Positions 43,509 through 54,000 of a stretch of 64,000 nucleotides of DNA are shown here, one piece after another; positions within the stretch are counted from its first letter, which is position 1, and every line of letters starts with the position of its first letter. Position numbers and translations under genes: made by a program. The stretch lies in assembly GCA_045633005.1 (NCBI GenBank), contig JAZQXT010000007.1:62001-126000 (forward strand). The letters run 5' to 3'. This stretch comes from CAG-390 sp045633005 (GTDB taxonomy: Bacteria > Bacillota > Clostridia > Oscillospirales > CAG-272). Under the pieces are notes generated by a model. The model was given only the letters and a program-made list of their open reading frames with translations. It did not search any database and had not been told where the DNA came from.

Positions 43509-44436
43509 GATCTTTATTGCCATAGACGGCGGCGGAACGTCAACCGTGGGCGTTGCGCTTGCTCGCGGCGGCGTGCTTGCGCATAAAAGAAGTACGGCGT
43601 CAAATCCCCACGATATCGGGGAGGACGCGGCGATATCCCTCGTTTGCAAAATGGCGTCGGAGCTTGTAAGCGAGGCGCGCGAAAAGACCGATACGGACGA
43701 GGTATGTCTGTTCGCGGGAATTTCGGGCGTGATAGGCAGGGAGGAACGCTTTGAAGCCGCACTTCGCGCGGCTGTGGGCGGCACGGTGAGCGTAAAGAGT
43801 GACATTTACAACCTCTTTGGGCTTGTGGAGCGCGAGAATTGCGCCGCGCTCATTTGCGGCACGGGAAGCGTTTGCTTTATAAAAAAAGGCGGAGAGCTTT
43901 ACCGCGTAGGCGGCTGGGGATATCTGCTTGACGGCGCGGAGGGCGGCGGATTTGCCATCGGACGCGCGGGACTTCTCGCCGCGCTTCGCTCGCGCGACGG
44001 CAGGATAGGCAAGACAGAGCTTGTTGGCGCGGCTCGCAGATATCTTGATTGCGACGTTACCGAGGCGATAGCCAAGATATACGAGGGCGGCAAGACCTAC
44101 GTTGCGGGCTTTGCGCCCTACGTTATGGAGGAGGCGGAGAAGGGGGATTCTGAGGCTCAGACCGTGCTTTCCGAAACGGTGCTTGGGCTGTCCGAAATGC
44201 TTTCGTGCGCCGCCGAGGGGCTCGGCGACGGCTTTGATTGCATATTGAGCGGCGGACTTATCCGCCACAATGGACTTGGCGATATGATAGCCGCGGCGAC
44301 GGCGCACCTTCGAGTAAATTTTATCACGCCGAGACTGCCACAGATAGCGGGCGGCATCCGACTCGCCTTCGCCCTCGGCGGCGAGAGCGTCACCCAAACG
44401 GAGCTTGAGGGTTATATAAATAATATAAGGAAATAA
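43501..44436 (+). CDS. BadF/BadG family kinase, N-acetylglucosamine kinase-like
   Basis: A 311-residue ASKHA-fold ATPase. Phosphate loop 1 IDGGGTSTVGVAL, phosphate 2 LICGTGSVCF, and the adenosine loop DCILSGGLIRHN are in order. Bacterial members of this length are N-acetylglucosamine (or related amino-sugar) kinases that recycle wall sugars; the other branch activates acyl-CoA dehydratases and carries a Cys motif not seen here. So a sugar kinase is favoured. It overlaps the transglutaminase-like gene by eight bases. Confidence 0.82.
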   Translation: MSKIFIAIDGGGTSTVGVALARGGVLAHKRSTASNPHDIGEDAAISLVCKMASELVSEAREKTDTDEVCLFAGISGVIGREERFEAALRAAVGGTVSVKSDIYNLFGLVERENCAALICGTGSVCFIKKGGELYRVGGWGYLLDGAEGGGFAIGRAGLLAALRSRDGRIGKTELVGAARRYLDCDVTEAIAKIYEGGKTYVAGFAPYVMEEAEKGDSEAQTVLSETVLGLSEMLSCAAEGLGDGFDCILSGGLIRHNGLGDMIAAATAHLRVNFITPRLPQIAGGIRLAFALGGESVTQTELEGYINNIRK

Positions 44437-44468
44437 AAAAGTGGCTGAAAACAGCCACTTTTTTATTT
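44431..44468. terminator. Bidirectional terminator between kinase and S24 repressor
   Basis: A 17-bp perfect stem (44431-44447 with 44452-44468), AAAA loop, with A6 and T6 tracts in the arms. The stem includes the ends of both convergent genes. Confidence 0.93.
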
Positions 44469-45267
44469 ATTTTTTCTTCAGCTTTCCTCTGACCTTGCCG
44501 ATGCAGGAGACCTCGGAAAAGTCCTTGAGCATTATCTTGCCGTAATCGGGGTTGAGGGAGATAAGGCAATCGCCGCCGTATATCTTGAAATATCCGTCGC
44601 CGTCAAGAATGAATATTCCAAGCTCGCCGACCTCAACGGAGTCCGCCGTTTCAACGAGAAGGATGTCGCCGTTATGATATTTCGGCTCCATACTGTTGCC
44701 GCTGATGCGGAGCGCATAGTCCGCCCCCTCGGTCACGGGGTTGCGGTTAACGCTTATCTTTTCGGCGTTCGCGCTGTCAAGATACTCGCCCGTTCCCGCG
44801 GATACGGGCAGATCGTAAAGGGCTATATCCAGCTTGCCGCCATACGCGCCCGAATCGCGATAGCGGCGCGTGATGGGAGCGGTGATGATAGCACTTTCGC
44901 GGCGCGCGGCGGGGGCGGGGGAGTACTCCACGCGCGAAACGCGCTCGCGCTCCTTGCCCGCGACCATCATAACAAGCTCTTTGCCGTGAGAGTCAAGGCG
45001 GCGGTATTCCTCAACGAGACGTATCTCGTCGCCCTCAAGAGTGAAATTGTTCGTGTTTTCGGGAATGCCGCTGACGATGTAGTCGAGCGAGCAATCAAGC
45101 GCGTCGCAGATGGCAACGATGTTCGACAGCTTTACCGAGTCGGATATTCCCGCAAGGAGCTTGCTGAGCGTTCCGAGCGGAATCCCGCTCAAATTTGAAA
45201 GCGCCTCGTTGGTCATCTTTCTTTCACTTTTTATTTCTTTTATGCGTTCTACGTAATCGGGGCCCAT
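44467..45267 (-). CDS. XRE-family repressor with S24 self-cleaving domain
   Basis: A 266-residue CI/LexA-type regulator. Helix-turn-helix at about 8-62 (ALSNLSGIPLGTLSKLLAG). Linker to about 145. Peptidase S24 domain with cleavage site A157-G158 (PVSAGTG), nucleophile S192 (GNSMEP) and K228 (GYFKIYGG). It would bind DNA as a dimer and inactivate itself when RecA-ssDNA forms or on another trigger. Divergent from the small membrane protein gene 170 bases away; the region between holds several TTTCC/GGAAA half-sites. No phage genes are near, so it looks like a chromosomal switch. ATG at 45267 with GAGGT upstream. Confidence 0.92.
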   Translation of the reverse strand: MGPDYVERIKEIKSERKMTNEALSNLSGIPLGTLSKLLAGISDSVKLSNIVAICDALDCSLDYIVSGIPENTNNFTLEGDEIRLVEEYRRLDSHGKELVMMVAGKERERVSRVEYSPAPAARRESAIITAPITRRYRDSGAYGGKLDIALYDLPVSAGTGEYLDSANAEKISVNRNPVTEGADYALRISGNSMEPKYHNGDILLVETADSVEVGELGIFILDGDGYFKIYGGDCLISLNPDYGKIMLKDFSEVSCIGKVRGKLKKK

Positions 45268-45280
45268 ACCGATACCTCAC

Positions 45281-45360
45281 TTTCATTTTCTGAAATGATT
45301 ATAGCACACTTTTTCCGATTTGTAAATAGGAAAATAAAAATTTTTCCGAAATTTGAAAAA
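45281..45360. promoter_or_regulatory. Candidate operator region of the S24 repressor
   Basis: Three inverted repeats in 80 bases: TTTCA-N5-TGAAA (45281-45295), TTTTCC-N12-GGAAAA (45311-45334) and TTTTTC-N8-GAAAAA (45341-45360). They end just before the -35 of the divergent gene. Spacing differs among them, and the area is A/T-rich, so this is tentative. Confidence 0.4.
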
Positions 45361-45365
45361 ATATA

Positions 45366-45394
45366 TTGACAAACGCTTGCGGATGTGGTATTAT
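45366..45394 (+). promoter_or_regulatory. Promoter of the small membrane protein gene
   Basis: TTGACA (45366-45371), 17 bp, TATTAT (45389-45394) with TGG before the -10. A second TATAAT overlaps at 45392 but with 20-bp spacing. Confidence 0.8.
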
Positions 45395-45437
45395 AATGTC
45401 AGAAAGTTTCCAAAAACGGAATTCAAGGAGGTTCGCT

Positions 45438-45749
45438 ATGAACAATTGCTTAAATAACTACAATATATATAATCGCGCCGAGTACGGCAGAAAAGAGAAG
45501 AAGGTAAGCCGCCTTGCTCTCGTCGTTGAGTTTCTTCTTGCGCTTTTCGAGGCTGTCGTTGAGCTGCTCGAAAGACCGACGGTAAGAAGGATAGCTCGCG
45601 CCGTTATCGGCGTGGGACTTGCGGTTGCTTGCTACTTTTTCGTAGGCGCGGTCATCGGCGGCACGATAGGCGCGCTCCGCGCAATATGCACTGCTGTCGG
45701 TATCGTCAGCGTCGGCATCCGCGTTTTCGGAGTCAGAGCGTCCGAGTGA
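45438..45749 (+). CDS. Small membrane protein of unknown function
   Basis: A 103-residue protein I do not recognise. An Asn/Tyr-rich start (NNCLNNYNIYN), a charged stretch (EYGRKEKKVSR), then one hydrophobic helix (LALVVEFLLALFEAVVELL), a basic turn (ERPTVRRIAR) and a longer hydrophobic, Gly-rich region (AVIGVGLAVACYFFVGAVIGGTIGALRAICTAVGIVSVGIRVF) that could span once or twice. The start at 45438 is fixed by AAGGAGG (45425-45431). It is divergent from the S24 repressor and likely its target. Its 3' end overlaps the end of the convergent AI-2E gene by 17 bases. Confidence 0.75.
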   Translation: MNNCLNNYNIYNRAEYGRKEKKVSRLALVVEFLLALFEAVVELLERPTVRRIARAVIGVGLAVACYFFVGAVIGGTIGALRAICTAVGIVSVGIRVFGVRASE

Positions 45750-46845
45750 TATCCTCGTCCGTGACGACTCCCGCCAAAAGCGTGCGCACCCCCGCTACTA
45801 CGGCGGGCGCGAGCAAAAGCCCGATAACGCCGAAAAGGCGAAGCCCCGCGTACATTGAGAACAGAGATACCAAAGGGTGAATGCCAAGGCTCTTGCCTAT
45901 TATTTTCGGCTCGATGAATTGCCGCAGTACCACGACGGCGACGTACAGTATGAGTAAGCCTATGCCACTTTTGAGGTCGGCGGTGATGAATGAGATCACC
46001 GACCACGGAACGAGCACCGTTCCCACGCCGAGCACGGGCAAGATATCAACGAGCGCGGTAACGGCGGCAAGGAGCAGGGCGTATTCCGTTCCGATAAGGG
46101 TAAGACCAAAAAATACTACGGAAAACGTGATAAGAAGTATAAGAGAATACGCGCGCAGATAGCGTCCCGCCGTCTGCGCGGCTTCTTTTTTTATCTTGGG
46201 CATAAACGCCTTTACTCCTTCGGGGAGAAGGGCGTTTACGCTTGCCGTGAGCTTTTCCTTATCGAGTGCGAAGTAAAACGATGAAATGACCGTTACGGCG
46301 ATGGCTAAAAGCAGCTTGGGAAGGGAGGATGCCACGGAGGACAGCGTTTTGGACAGAAACGCGCTTATCGCATCCGCCGCGCTTGATGCGATTCCCGATA
46401 GAAAAGCGTCTACGCTGTCGGGCGATATGCGGTGCGCCGTGTCCTTGTGCAGTGCGGCGGATATCTTTTCGCTTATTCCGTTTATAAGGTCCGTTGCGCT
46501 TCCGATAAGCTCGCTTATCGGGTCGCCGTCCTGACCGATTCCCGCGGCAAGCTCGCCAAGCTCGGTGACGAGCCGCTTTGCCGCGAGCCAAAGTGCAAGC
46601 GAGACCGCGACGAGCAACAAAAACACGAGCACCGCCGCCGCCACGCGCTTGGGTACTCTGCTGTGCTCGGATATCTTTTGAGCGATAGGATAGACCGCCG
46701 CCGCGATGAGCGCGGCTATCGCAAACGGGAGAAGGATGGGGAGCAGGTGCTTAAAAAACAAATATACCGCCGCCGCGCCGAATGCAAGGCATATAAGGAT
46801 CGCCGCCGTGCGCTTTGAGTCGAAGCCGTTTTTCTCGTCGTTCAT
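45733..46845 (-). CDS. AI-2E family transporter (YtvI/PerM-like)
   Basis: A 370-residue membrane protein with about eight spans. Three or so at the N-terminus (ILICLAFGAAAVYLFF, HLLPILLPFAIAALIAAAVYPIAQ), a large soluble loop at about 100-165 (ISELIGSATDLINGISEKI), and a C-terminal cluster with DILPVLGVGTVLVPW and IEPKIIGKSLGIHPLVSLFSMYAGLRLFGVIGLLLAPAV, the signature of this family. Substrates vary or are unknown; the sporulation protein YtvI belongs here. ATG at 46845 follows AGAGGTAAG. Confidence 0.9.
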   Translation of the reverse strand: MNDEKNGFDSKRTAAILICLAFGAAAVYLFFKHLLPILLPFAIAALIAAAVYPIAQKISEHSRVPKRVAAAVLVFLLLVAVSLALWLAAKRLVTELGELAAGIGQDGDPISELIGSATDLINGISEKISAALHKDTAHRISPDSVDAFLSGIASSAADAISAFLSKTLSSVASSLPKLLLAIAVTVISSFYFALDKEKLTASVNALLPEGVKAFMPKIKKEAAQTAGRYLRAYSLILLITFSVVFFGLTLIGTEYALLLAAVTALVDILPVLGVGTVLVPWSVISFITADLKSGIGLLILYVAVVVLRQFIEPKIIGKSLGIHPLVSLFSMYAGLRLFGVIGLLLAPAVVAGVRTLLAGVVTDEDITRTL

Positions 46846-46941
46846 TTCTTACCTCTAATAAATAAATACGATTGATTTTATGCTTTTTGCTGTCGCTCCT
46901 ATACGCCGAAAAAATAAAAAATAAAAAATTTTAAAAAAGTA

Positions 46942-46970
46942 TTGACAATTTAAGGGACGTGTGATACAAT
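46942..46970 (+). promoter_or_regulatory. rpoBC promoter
   Basis: TTGACA (46942-46947), 17 bp, TACAAT (46965-46970) with TGA before the -10. It gives a leader of about 160 bases, very A-rich, in which no gene or clear strong hairpin was seen. Confidence 0.88.
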
Positions 46971-47139
46971 ATTACACTGAATTATAATCCCTCAATATGC
47001 CTAAAAACTAAATTTTGCTGAAAAAAAGTCGTCGAAAAAGTTTAGAAAAAGCTTCAAAAACGAACGAATTTACAGAAAGTTTACAAAAAATTTAAGCATT
47101 TTTGAAGTGGAAAAATACTTGAATGGAGTGATTGTATCA

Positions 47140-50100
47140 ATGGTGAAAGTTACAGATCAGATGCTCGGAAAGAATCTGCGAAAGAGCTTTTCCAAAACTC
47201 GCACCACACTGGAGATCCCCAACCTTATCGAGATCCAGACGAAGTCCTTCAAATGGTTCCTTGAGGAAGGTCTTGCGGAGGTCCTCCGCGACGTATCTCC
47301 CATCGTGGATTTTTCGGGTAACCTTTCTATCGAGTTCATTTCCTTCTCGATAGACTCGAAGCCCAAGTATCCCGTAGAGGAGTGCAAGGAGAGAGACGTT
47401 AACTACGCCGCGCCTCTTAAGGTCAACGTCCGCCTTACCAACAAGCTGACGGGCGAGGTCAAGCAGACCGACATCTACATGGGTGACTTCCCGATCATGA
47501 CGGAGAAGGGTACTTTCGTTATCAACGGTGCTGAGCGCGTTATCGTTTCCCAGCTCATCCGTTCCCCCGGAATGTACTACGCCTCCGATATAGACAAGGC
47601 GGGGAAGAAGACCTTTACCGCCACCATCATCCCCTATCGCGGTGCATGGCTTGAGTACGAGGTCGACAGCAATAACGTTATCTGGGTACGCATTGATAAG
47701 AACCGTAAGCTTCCCCTTACTATGTTCATCCGTGCGCTCGGCATTTCCGTAAATCCCGAAACGGGACTTATGGAGTCTGCTATCAATACCGCAGACGATA
47801 TGGTAGAGATGTTCGGCGACAGCGTATATCTGCGCGCAACTCTTGAAAAGGACGAGTCCGAAAATCTTGCGCTTGGCAAGAGCTCGGGCGCGGCTATCGA
47901 GTCTCTGCGTGAGATCTACCGCAAGCTCCGCCCCGGCGAGCCCGTTCAGACCGACGCCGCTCTCACTCTCGTCAACAACTTCTTCTTTGACGCCAAGAGA
48001 TACGATATCGCTCCCGTTGGACGCTATAAGTACGACAAGAAGCTCTCTATCGCCGCAAGAATCAAGAACCATCGCATAGCAAGCGACATCGTAAGCCCCG
48101 TTACGGGTGAGCTTCTCTTTGAGGCAGGTCACGTTCTCAGCCCCGAGGACGCTATGCAGGTAGAGTACGCCGCCGTTAACGAGGTAGTTATCACTCTTGA
48201 CAACGGCGAAAACATCAAGGTATTCTCCAACAACACTTGCTGGCCCGAAAAGATCATCGGTGACGATCTTTCCGACTGCGGCGTGCGCGAGAAGGTCCGC
48301 ACCTCCGTTCTTCTTTCCATTATGGAGGAGTGCGGCGGCGATATGGACGCCGTCAAGGCGGCTGTTAAGAGCCGTATGGCAGAGCTTTGCCCCAAGCACA
48401 TCACCCGCGACGATATATTTGCAACCATCAACTATCTCTTCACTCTCACTAATGACGTGGGCAGCGTTGACGATATAGACCACCTCGGTAACCGTCGTAT
48501 CCGTTCCGTAGGCGAGCAGCTTCAGAACCAGATGCGCATCGGCTTCTCCCGTATGGATAAGATAATCCGCGAGCGTATGACCACTCAGGACAGCGAAAAG
48601 CTCACTCCTCAGGCGCTTATCAACATCCGCCCCGTAGCTACCGTTATCCGCGAGTTCTTCGGCTCGTCCCAGCTCTCTCAGTTCATGGATCAGTCCAACC
48701 CTCTGGCAGAGCTTACCCACAAGCGCCGTCTGTCCGCGCTCGGTCCCGGCGGTCTTTCCCGTGAGCGTGCATCCTTCGACGTTCGTGACGTACACTATAC
48801 CCACTACGGCAGAATGTGTCCCATCGAGACTCCCGAAGGTCCTAACATCGGTCTTATTTCCTATCTTGCGACCTACGCGCGTATCAGCGATTACGGCTTC
48901 ATCGAGGCTCCCTACCGCAAGGTCGATCGCGCAACGGGCAAGGTAACGGACGAGGTCGTTTATATGACCGCGGACGAGGAGGATAGCTACATCATCGCTC
49001 AGGCTAACGAGGCGCTGGACGAGGAGGGAAGATTTATAAACGCCAAGGTAACGGCAAGAGATAAGAACGAGTTTATCGAGGTCGACTCCTCCGTTATCGA
49101 TTATATGGACGTATCTCCTAAGATGGTAGTTTCCGCCGCCACCGCAATGATCCCCTTCCTTGAGAACGACGATAACTCCCGTGCACTCATGGGCTCGAAC
49201 ATGCAGAAGCAGGCAGTTCCGCTTATGGTAACGGATTCCCCCATCGTCGGTACGGGTATGGAATATAAGGTAGCTAAGGACTCGGGCGTCGTCGTTCTTG
49301 CAAGGAACGCGGGCGTCGTTGAGCACGTAGAGACCGCAAAGATAGTCGTTCGCTGCGAGGATGGCAGACACGACGTTTACGAGCTTATCAAGTTTAAGCG
49401 TACCAACCAGGGAACGTGCTGCAACCAGCGCCCCATCGTAAAGGTTGGCGAGAAGGTAGAAAAGGGACAGGTTATTGCCGACGGCCCCGCAACCTCCAAC
49501 GGCGAGATAGCTCTCGGTAAGAACGCTCTCATCGGATTTATGACCTGGGAGGGTTATAACTACGAGGACGCAGTTCTTCTTAATGAAAACCTCGTCAGAA
49601 ATGACGTTTACACTTCACTTCATATCGAAGTATATTCTCACGAGGCGCGCGACACCAAGCTCGGCTCTGAGGAGATCACCCGCGAGATCCAGAACGTAGG
49701 CGAGGATGCGCTCCGCAACCTCGATGCTAACGGTATCGTAAAGAAGGGTACCGAGGTACACGCAGGAGATATCCTCGTAGGTAAGATCACTCCTAAGGGA
49801 GAGACCGACCTTACCGCAGAGGAAAGACTGCTCCGTGCTATCTTCGGTGAAAAGACTCGCGAGACCAGAGATACCTCTCTGCGTCTGCCCCACGGCGAGT
49901 CGGGAATCGTCGTTGACGTTCGCGTGTTCTCACACGAGCAGGGCGACGAGCTTCCTACGGGCGTAAATAAGGTAGTTCACGTTTACATCGCGCAGAAGAG
50001 AAAGATATCCGTCGGAGATAAGATGGCAGGACGTCACGGTAACAAGGGTGTCGTTTCCCGCATTCTTCCCCCCGAGGATATGCCCTTCCTTCCCGACGGA

Positions 50101-51015
50101 ACTCCCCTTGACATCGTTCTTAACCCGCTGGGCGTTCCTTCCCGTATGAACATCGGTCAGGTTCTTGAGGTCCACCTCGGTATCGCTGCCCGCAAGCTCG
50201 GCTGGAAGATCATGACCCCCGTTTTCGACGGCGCAAACGAGCGCGACATTATCGAGTGCATGAAGCAGGCGAATATGTGGCGTGAGGTATTCCCCGGCGA
50301 GAACGTTGACGGCAAGGAGACCCGCGAGGTCACCGATCCCGTAACGGGCGAAACGAAGCGTCAGGTAATTGACGGTAAGACCGTTCTTTATGACGGACGT
50401 ACGGGCGAGCCCTTCGACAACCCCGTAACCGTAGGTATAATGTATTACCTTAAGCTCCACCACCTCGTTGACGATAAGATTCACGCACGTTCCAACGGTC
50501 CTTACTCTCTCGTAACTCAGCAGCCTCTCGGCGGTAAAGCGCAGTTCGGTGGTCAGCGTTTCGGAGAGATGGAGGTTTGGGCACTTGAGGCGTACGGCGC
50601 AGCCTACACGCTTCAGGAGATCCTTACCGTCAAGTCCGACGATATCAACGGACGCCGTAAGGCATACGAGGCTATCATTCAGGGACAGAATATTCCTACT
50701 CCCGGTGTTCCCGAGTCCTTTAAGGTTCTCGTTAAGGAGCTTCAGTCGCTCTGTCTTGACATCAAGGTGCTCAATGACGACGGCGAGGAGATCCAGCTCT
50801 CAAGCCTTTGCAACGACGATGCTCCTCAGTATCTCAGCCGCACTGATGCGGAGGCTGTAGACGCTATCGTTGGCAACACCGAGATCCCCGACGACATCCA
50901 CAAGGCGTTCCTCTTTGAAGAAGACGAGGACGAGGACGGCGAGGATAACGAGGAATACGAATACAGCGAAGACGAGAGCTACGACGATAGCTTCGATTCG
51001 GACGATTATAATTAA
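47140..51015 (+). CDS. rpoB: RNA polymerase beta subunit
   Basis: A 1291-residue beta subunit. ELPNLIEIQ-like EIPNLIEIQTKSFKWFLEEG opens the lobe, QLSQFMDQSNPLAELTHKRRLSALGPGGLSRERA is the rifampicin region, and GEMEVWALEAYGAA and NIPTPGVPESFKVLVKELQSL close it. The tail is a run of acidic residues (DEDEDGEDNEEYEYSEDES), common in Clostridia. The rifampicin region shows the usual sensitive residues (Q-F-D, H, S). ATG at 47140 is favoured, with GGAGTGAT before it, over GTG at 47107. Its own promoter replaces the usual read-through from rplJL, which are not upstream here. Confidence 0.98.
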   Translation: MVKVTDQMLGKNLRKSFSKTRTTLEIPNLIEIQTKSFKWFLEEGLAEVLRDVSPIVDFSGNLSIEFISFSIDSKPKYPVEECKERDVNYAAPLKVNVRLTNKLTGEVKQTDIYMGDFPIMTEKGTFVINGAERVIVSQLIRSPGMYYASDIDKAGKKTFTATIIPYRGAWLEYEVDSNNVIWVRIDKNRKLPLTMFIRALGISVNPETGLMESAINTADDMVEMFGDSVYLRATLEKDESENLALGKSSGAAIESLREIYRKLRPGEPVQTDAALTLVNNFFFDAKRYDIAPVGRYKYDKKLSIAARIKNHRIASDIVSPVTGELLFEAGHVLSPEDAMQVEYAAVNEVVITLDNGENIKVFSNNTCWPEKIIGDDLSDCGVREKVRTSVLLSIMEECGGDMDAVKAAVKSRMAELCPKHITRDDIFATINYLFTLTNDVGSVDDIDHLGNRRIRSVGEQLQNQMRIGFSRMDKIIRERMTTQDSEKLTPQALINIRPVATVIREFFGSSQLSQFMDQSNPLAELTHKRRLSALGPGGLSRERASFDVRDVHYTHYGRMCPIETPEGPNIGLISYLATYARISDYGFIEAPYRKVDRATGKVTDEVVYMTADEEDSYIIAQANEALDEEGRFINAKVTARDKNEFIEVDSSVIDYMDVSPKMVVSAATAMIPFLENDDNSRALMGSNMQKQAVPLMVTDSPIVGTGMEYKVAKDSGVVVLARNAGVVEHVETAKIVVRCEDGRHDVYELIKFKRTNQGTCCNQRPIVKVGEKVEKGQVIADGPATSNGEIALGKNALIGFMTWEGYNYEDAVLLNENLVRNDVYTSLHIEVYSHEARDTKLGSEEITREIQNVGEDALRNLDANGIVKKGTEVHAGDILVGKITPKGETDLTAEERLLRAIFGEKTRETRDTSLRLPHGESGIVVDVRVFSHEQGDELPTGVNKVVHVYIAQKRKISVGDKMAGRHGNKGVVSRILPPEDMPFLPDGTPLDIVLNPLGVPSRMNIGQVLEVHLGIAARKLGWKIMTPVFDGANERDIIECMKQANMWREVFPGENVDGKETREVTDPVTGETKRQVIDGKTVLYDGRTGEPFDNPVTVGIMYYLKLHHLVDDKIHARSNGPYSLVTQQPLGGKAQFGGQRFGEMEVWALEAYGAAYTLQEILTVKSDDINGRRKAYEAIIQGQNIPTPGVPESFKVLVKELQSLCLDIKVLNDDGEEIQLSSLCNDDAPQYLSRTDAEAVDAIVGNTEIPDDIHKAFLFEEDEDEDGEDNEEYEYSEDESYDDSFDSDDYN

Positions 51016-51032
51016 TTATAAGGAGAACAGCT

Positions 51033-54000
51033 ATGGCAAATAATGAATTCGCTTCCATAAAGATTGGACTGGCATCTCCGGACAAGATAAGAGAATGGTC
51101 TTACGGCGAGGTAACGAAGCCCGAGACTATAAACTACCGCACGCTCAAGGCAGAGGTCGGAGGACTTTTCTGCGAGCGCATCTTTGGCCCGACCAAGGAC
51201 GGCGCTTGTATGTGCGGCAAATACAAGAACTCGCACAACATCCGCGAAAAGATCATCTGCGATAAGTGCGGCGTTGAGGTAACCACGAAGAAGGTCCGCC
51301 GTGAGAGAATGGGACACATCGAGCTTGCTACTCCCGTGTCGCACATCTGGTATTTCAAGGCGTCGCCCTCCCGTATGGCTCTCGTGCTTGACATTTCTTC
51401 AAAGCAGCTTGAGCAGGTACTTTACTTTGCCGAGAACATCGTTCTTGATCCCGGAAACACTCCTCTTGAAAGAGGAATGGTTCTCAACGAAAAGCAGTAC
51501 ACCGAGTACCGCGAGATGTATGAGAACGAGTTCCGCGTAGGTATGGGTGCAGAGGCTATCAGAGAGCTTCTTGCAAGCATCAACGTTGATGAGCTTGCGG
51601 TTTCTCTCAAGGAGGAGCTCAAGACCACCACGAGCCAGAAGAAGGCGCGTATCATCAAGCGTCTTGAGGTAATTGAGTCCTTCCGTCGCTCGGGCAACAA
51701 GCTTGAGTGGATGGTGCTCGACGTAGTACCCGTGCTCCCCCCCGACATCAGACCTATGGTACAGCTCGACGGCGGAAGATTTGCATCCTCCGACCTTAAC
51801 GAGCTCTACCGCCGAGTTATCAGCCGTAACAACCGTCTGAAAAAGCTCATAGAGATCCACACCCCCGAGATAGTTATCCGCAACGAGAAGCGTATGCTTC
51901 AGGAGGCGGTAGACGCTCTCATTGATAACGGCCGCCGCGGCAAGCCCGTTACGGGCCCCTCCAACCGCGCTCTGAAATCTCTCTCCGAGATGCTCCGCGG
52001 TAAGCAGGGACGCTTCCGTCAGAACCTGCTCGGTAAGCGTGTTGACTATTCGGGACGTTCCGTTATCGTCGTAGGACCTTCGCTCAAGATCTATCAGTGC
52101 GGTCTGCCTAAGGAGATGGCACTTGAGCTCTTCAAGCCATTCGTCGTTAAGAGACTTGTCGAAATGGGCAAGGCTACCAACGTCAAGGAGGCACAGAAGA
52201 AGATCGATCGCGCTCAGGTCAGCAACGACGAGGTCTGGGATGCACTCGAAAACGTTATCAAGGAGCATCCCGTGCTTCTTAACCGCGCACCTACGCTCCA
52301 CCGTCTGTCCATTCAGGCGTTTGAGCCCGTGCTCGTAGAGGGTAGAGCAATAAAGCTCCACCCGCTGGTATGTACCGCATTCAACGCCGACTTCGACGGC
52401 GACCAGATGCCCGTACACGTTCCGCTTTCCGCAGAGGCGCAGGCGGAGGCACGCTTCCTTATGCTTTCCGCAAACAACCTTCTGAAGCCTGCCGACGGTA
52501 GAGCAGTTACCGTTCCTACGCAGGATATGATACTTGGTTCTTACTACCTTTCTATCGTAAGGACCGACGAGCCCGGCTGCGGAAGAATTTTCCGCGACGT
52601 TGACGAGGCTACCATGGCTTACGCCAACGGTCAGATCGGTCTGCACGCTCCTATCGCCGTTCGTATGAAGAAGGACGGTGAAACGAGAATAATCGGTCTT
52701 ATCCGTCCCGATATGACCGACGATAAGGAGCAGATCGGCAGAGTCAATACCGGCAAGGACGCCGTTACGCTCGGAAGAATCATCTTCAACAGCAACATCC
52801 CGCAGGACCTCGGCTTCGTTGACAGAAGCCGCGATGAGAACAAGTTCGACCTTGAGATCGCTTCGATCATCACCAAGAAGGAGCTTGGTCAGATCATCAA
52901 CGCCTGCATTGCAAGACACACCTCCGCTACCACCGCAGAGATGCTTGACGCCATCAAGGAGATGGGCTACAAGTACTCCACTCGCGCTTCCTTCTCCATC
53001 TCGGTATACGATATGACTATACCTAAGGAAAAGAAGGATCTCGTAAGCGAGGCAGAGGCAGAGGTCGTCAAGATCGGCAAGTATTACGCAAGAGGTCTGC
53101 TCTCCGAGGAGGAGAGATACGACAAGGTCATCGCGCTGTGGAACAAGACCACCGCAGACGTTACCGCGGCTCTCCAGAAGGGCTTCTCCACCTATAACCC
53201 GATCAAGATAATGTCTGATTCGGGAGCCCGTGGATCTATCACCCAGATGCGTCAGCTCGCAGGTATGCGCGGACCTATGTTCGCTACCAACGGTAAGACG
53301 ATGGAGATCCCGATCAAGTCGAACTTCCGTGAGGGAATGAAGATCTTCGAGTACTTTATGGGTGCTCGTTCCTCCCGTAAGTCCCTTTCCGATACCGCAC
53401 TTCGTACCGCAGACTCGGGTTACCTTACCCGCCGTCTCGTTGACGTATCTCAGGACGTTATCGTTCGTGAGGAAAAGTGCGATACCCAGACCGGCGCGTA
53501 CGTACGCGCTATCACCGAGCCCGGTGCTGACAAGCCTATCGAGCCTCTGGCAGACAGACTTGTGGGCAGATATACCCTCGGTGACGTAGTAGACCCCAAG
53601 ACGGGCGAGGTCATCGTTCCCGACGACACTCTCGTAGATGAGAAGATGGCAAAGAAGATCGTTGCCGCAGGTGTTGAGGAGGTCTGCATCAGAACCGTTA
53701 TCCAGTGTCACGCAAGACACGGCGTATGCGCTCATTGCTACGGAGCTGACCTTGCCAGCGGCAAGAAGGTAAACGTAGGTGAAGCAGTAGGTATCCTTGC
53801 AGCTCAGTCCATCGGTGAGCCCGGTACTCAGCTTACGATGAGAACCTTCCACACGGGTGGTGTTGCAGGCTCGGATATTACGCAGGGTCTTCCCCGCGTT
53901 GAGGAGCTCTTTGAGGCAAGAACGCCCAAGAAGCCCGCTATACTCTCCGCAGTTGACGGCGTGGCTCACATTCAGCCCGACGAGGCTAACCCCAACATTC

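Noticed and set aside
44467..45267. Prophage or integrative element marked by the CI-like repressor
   Set aside because: No integrase, attachment repeats, structural or lysis gene is present on either side; neighbours are ordinary chromosomal genes.
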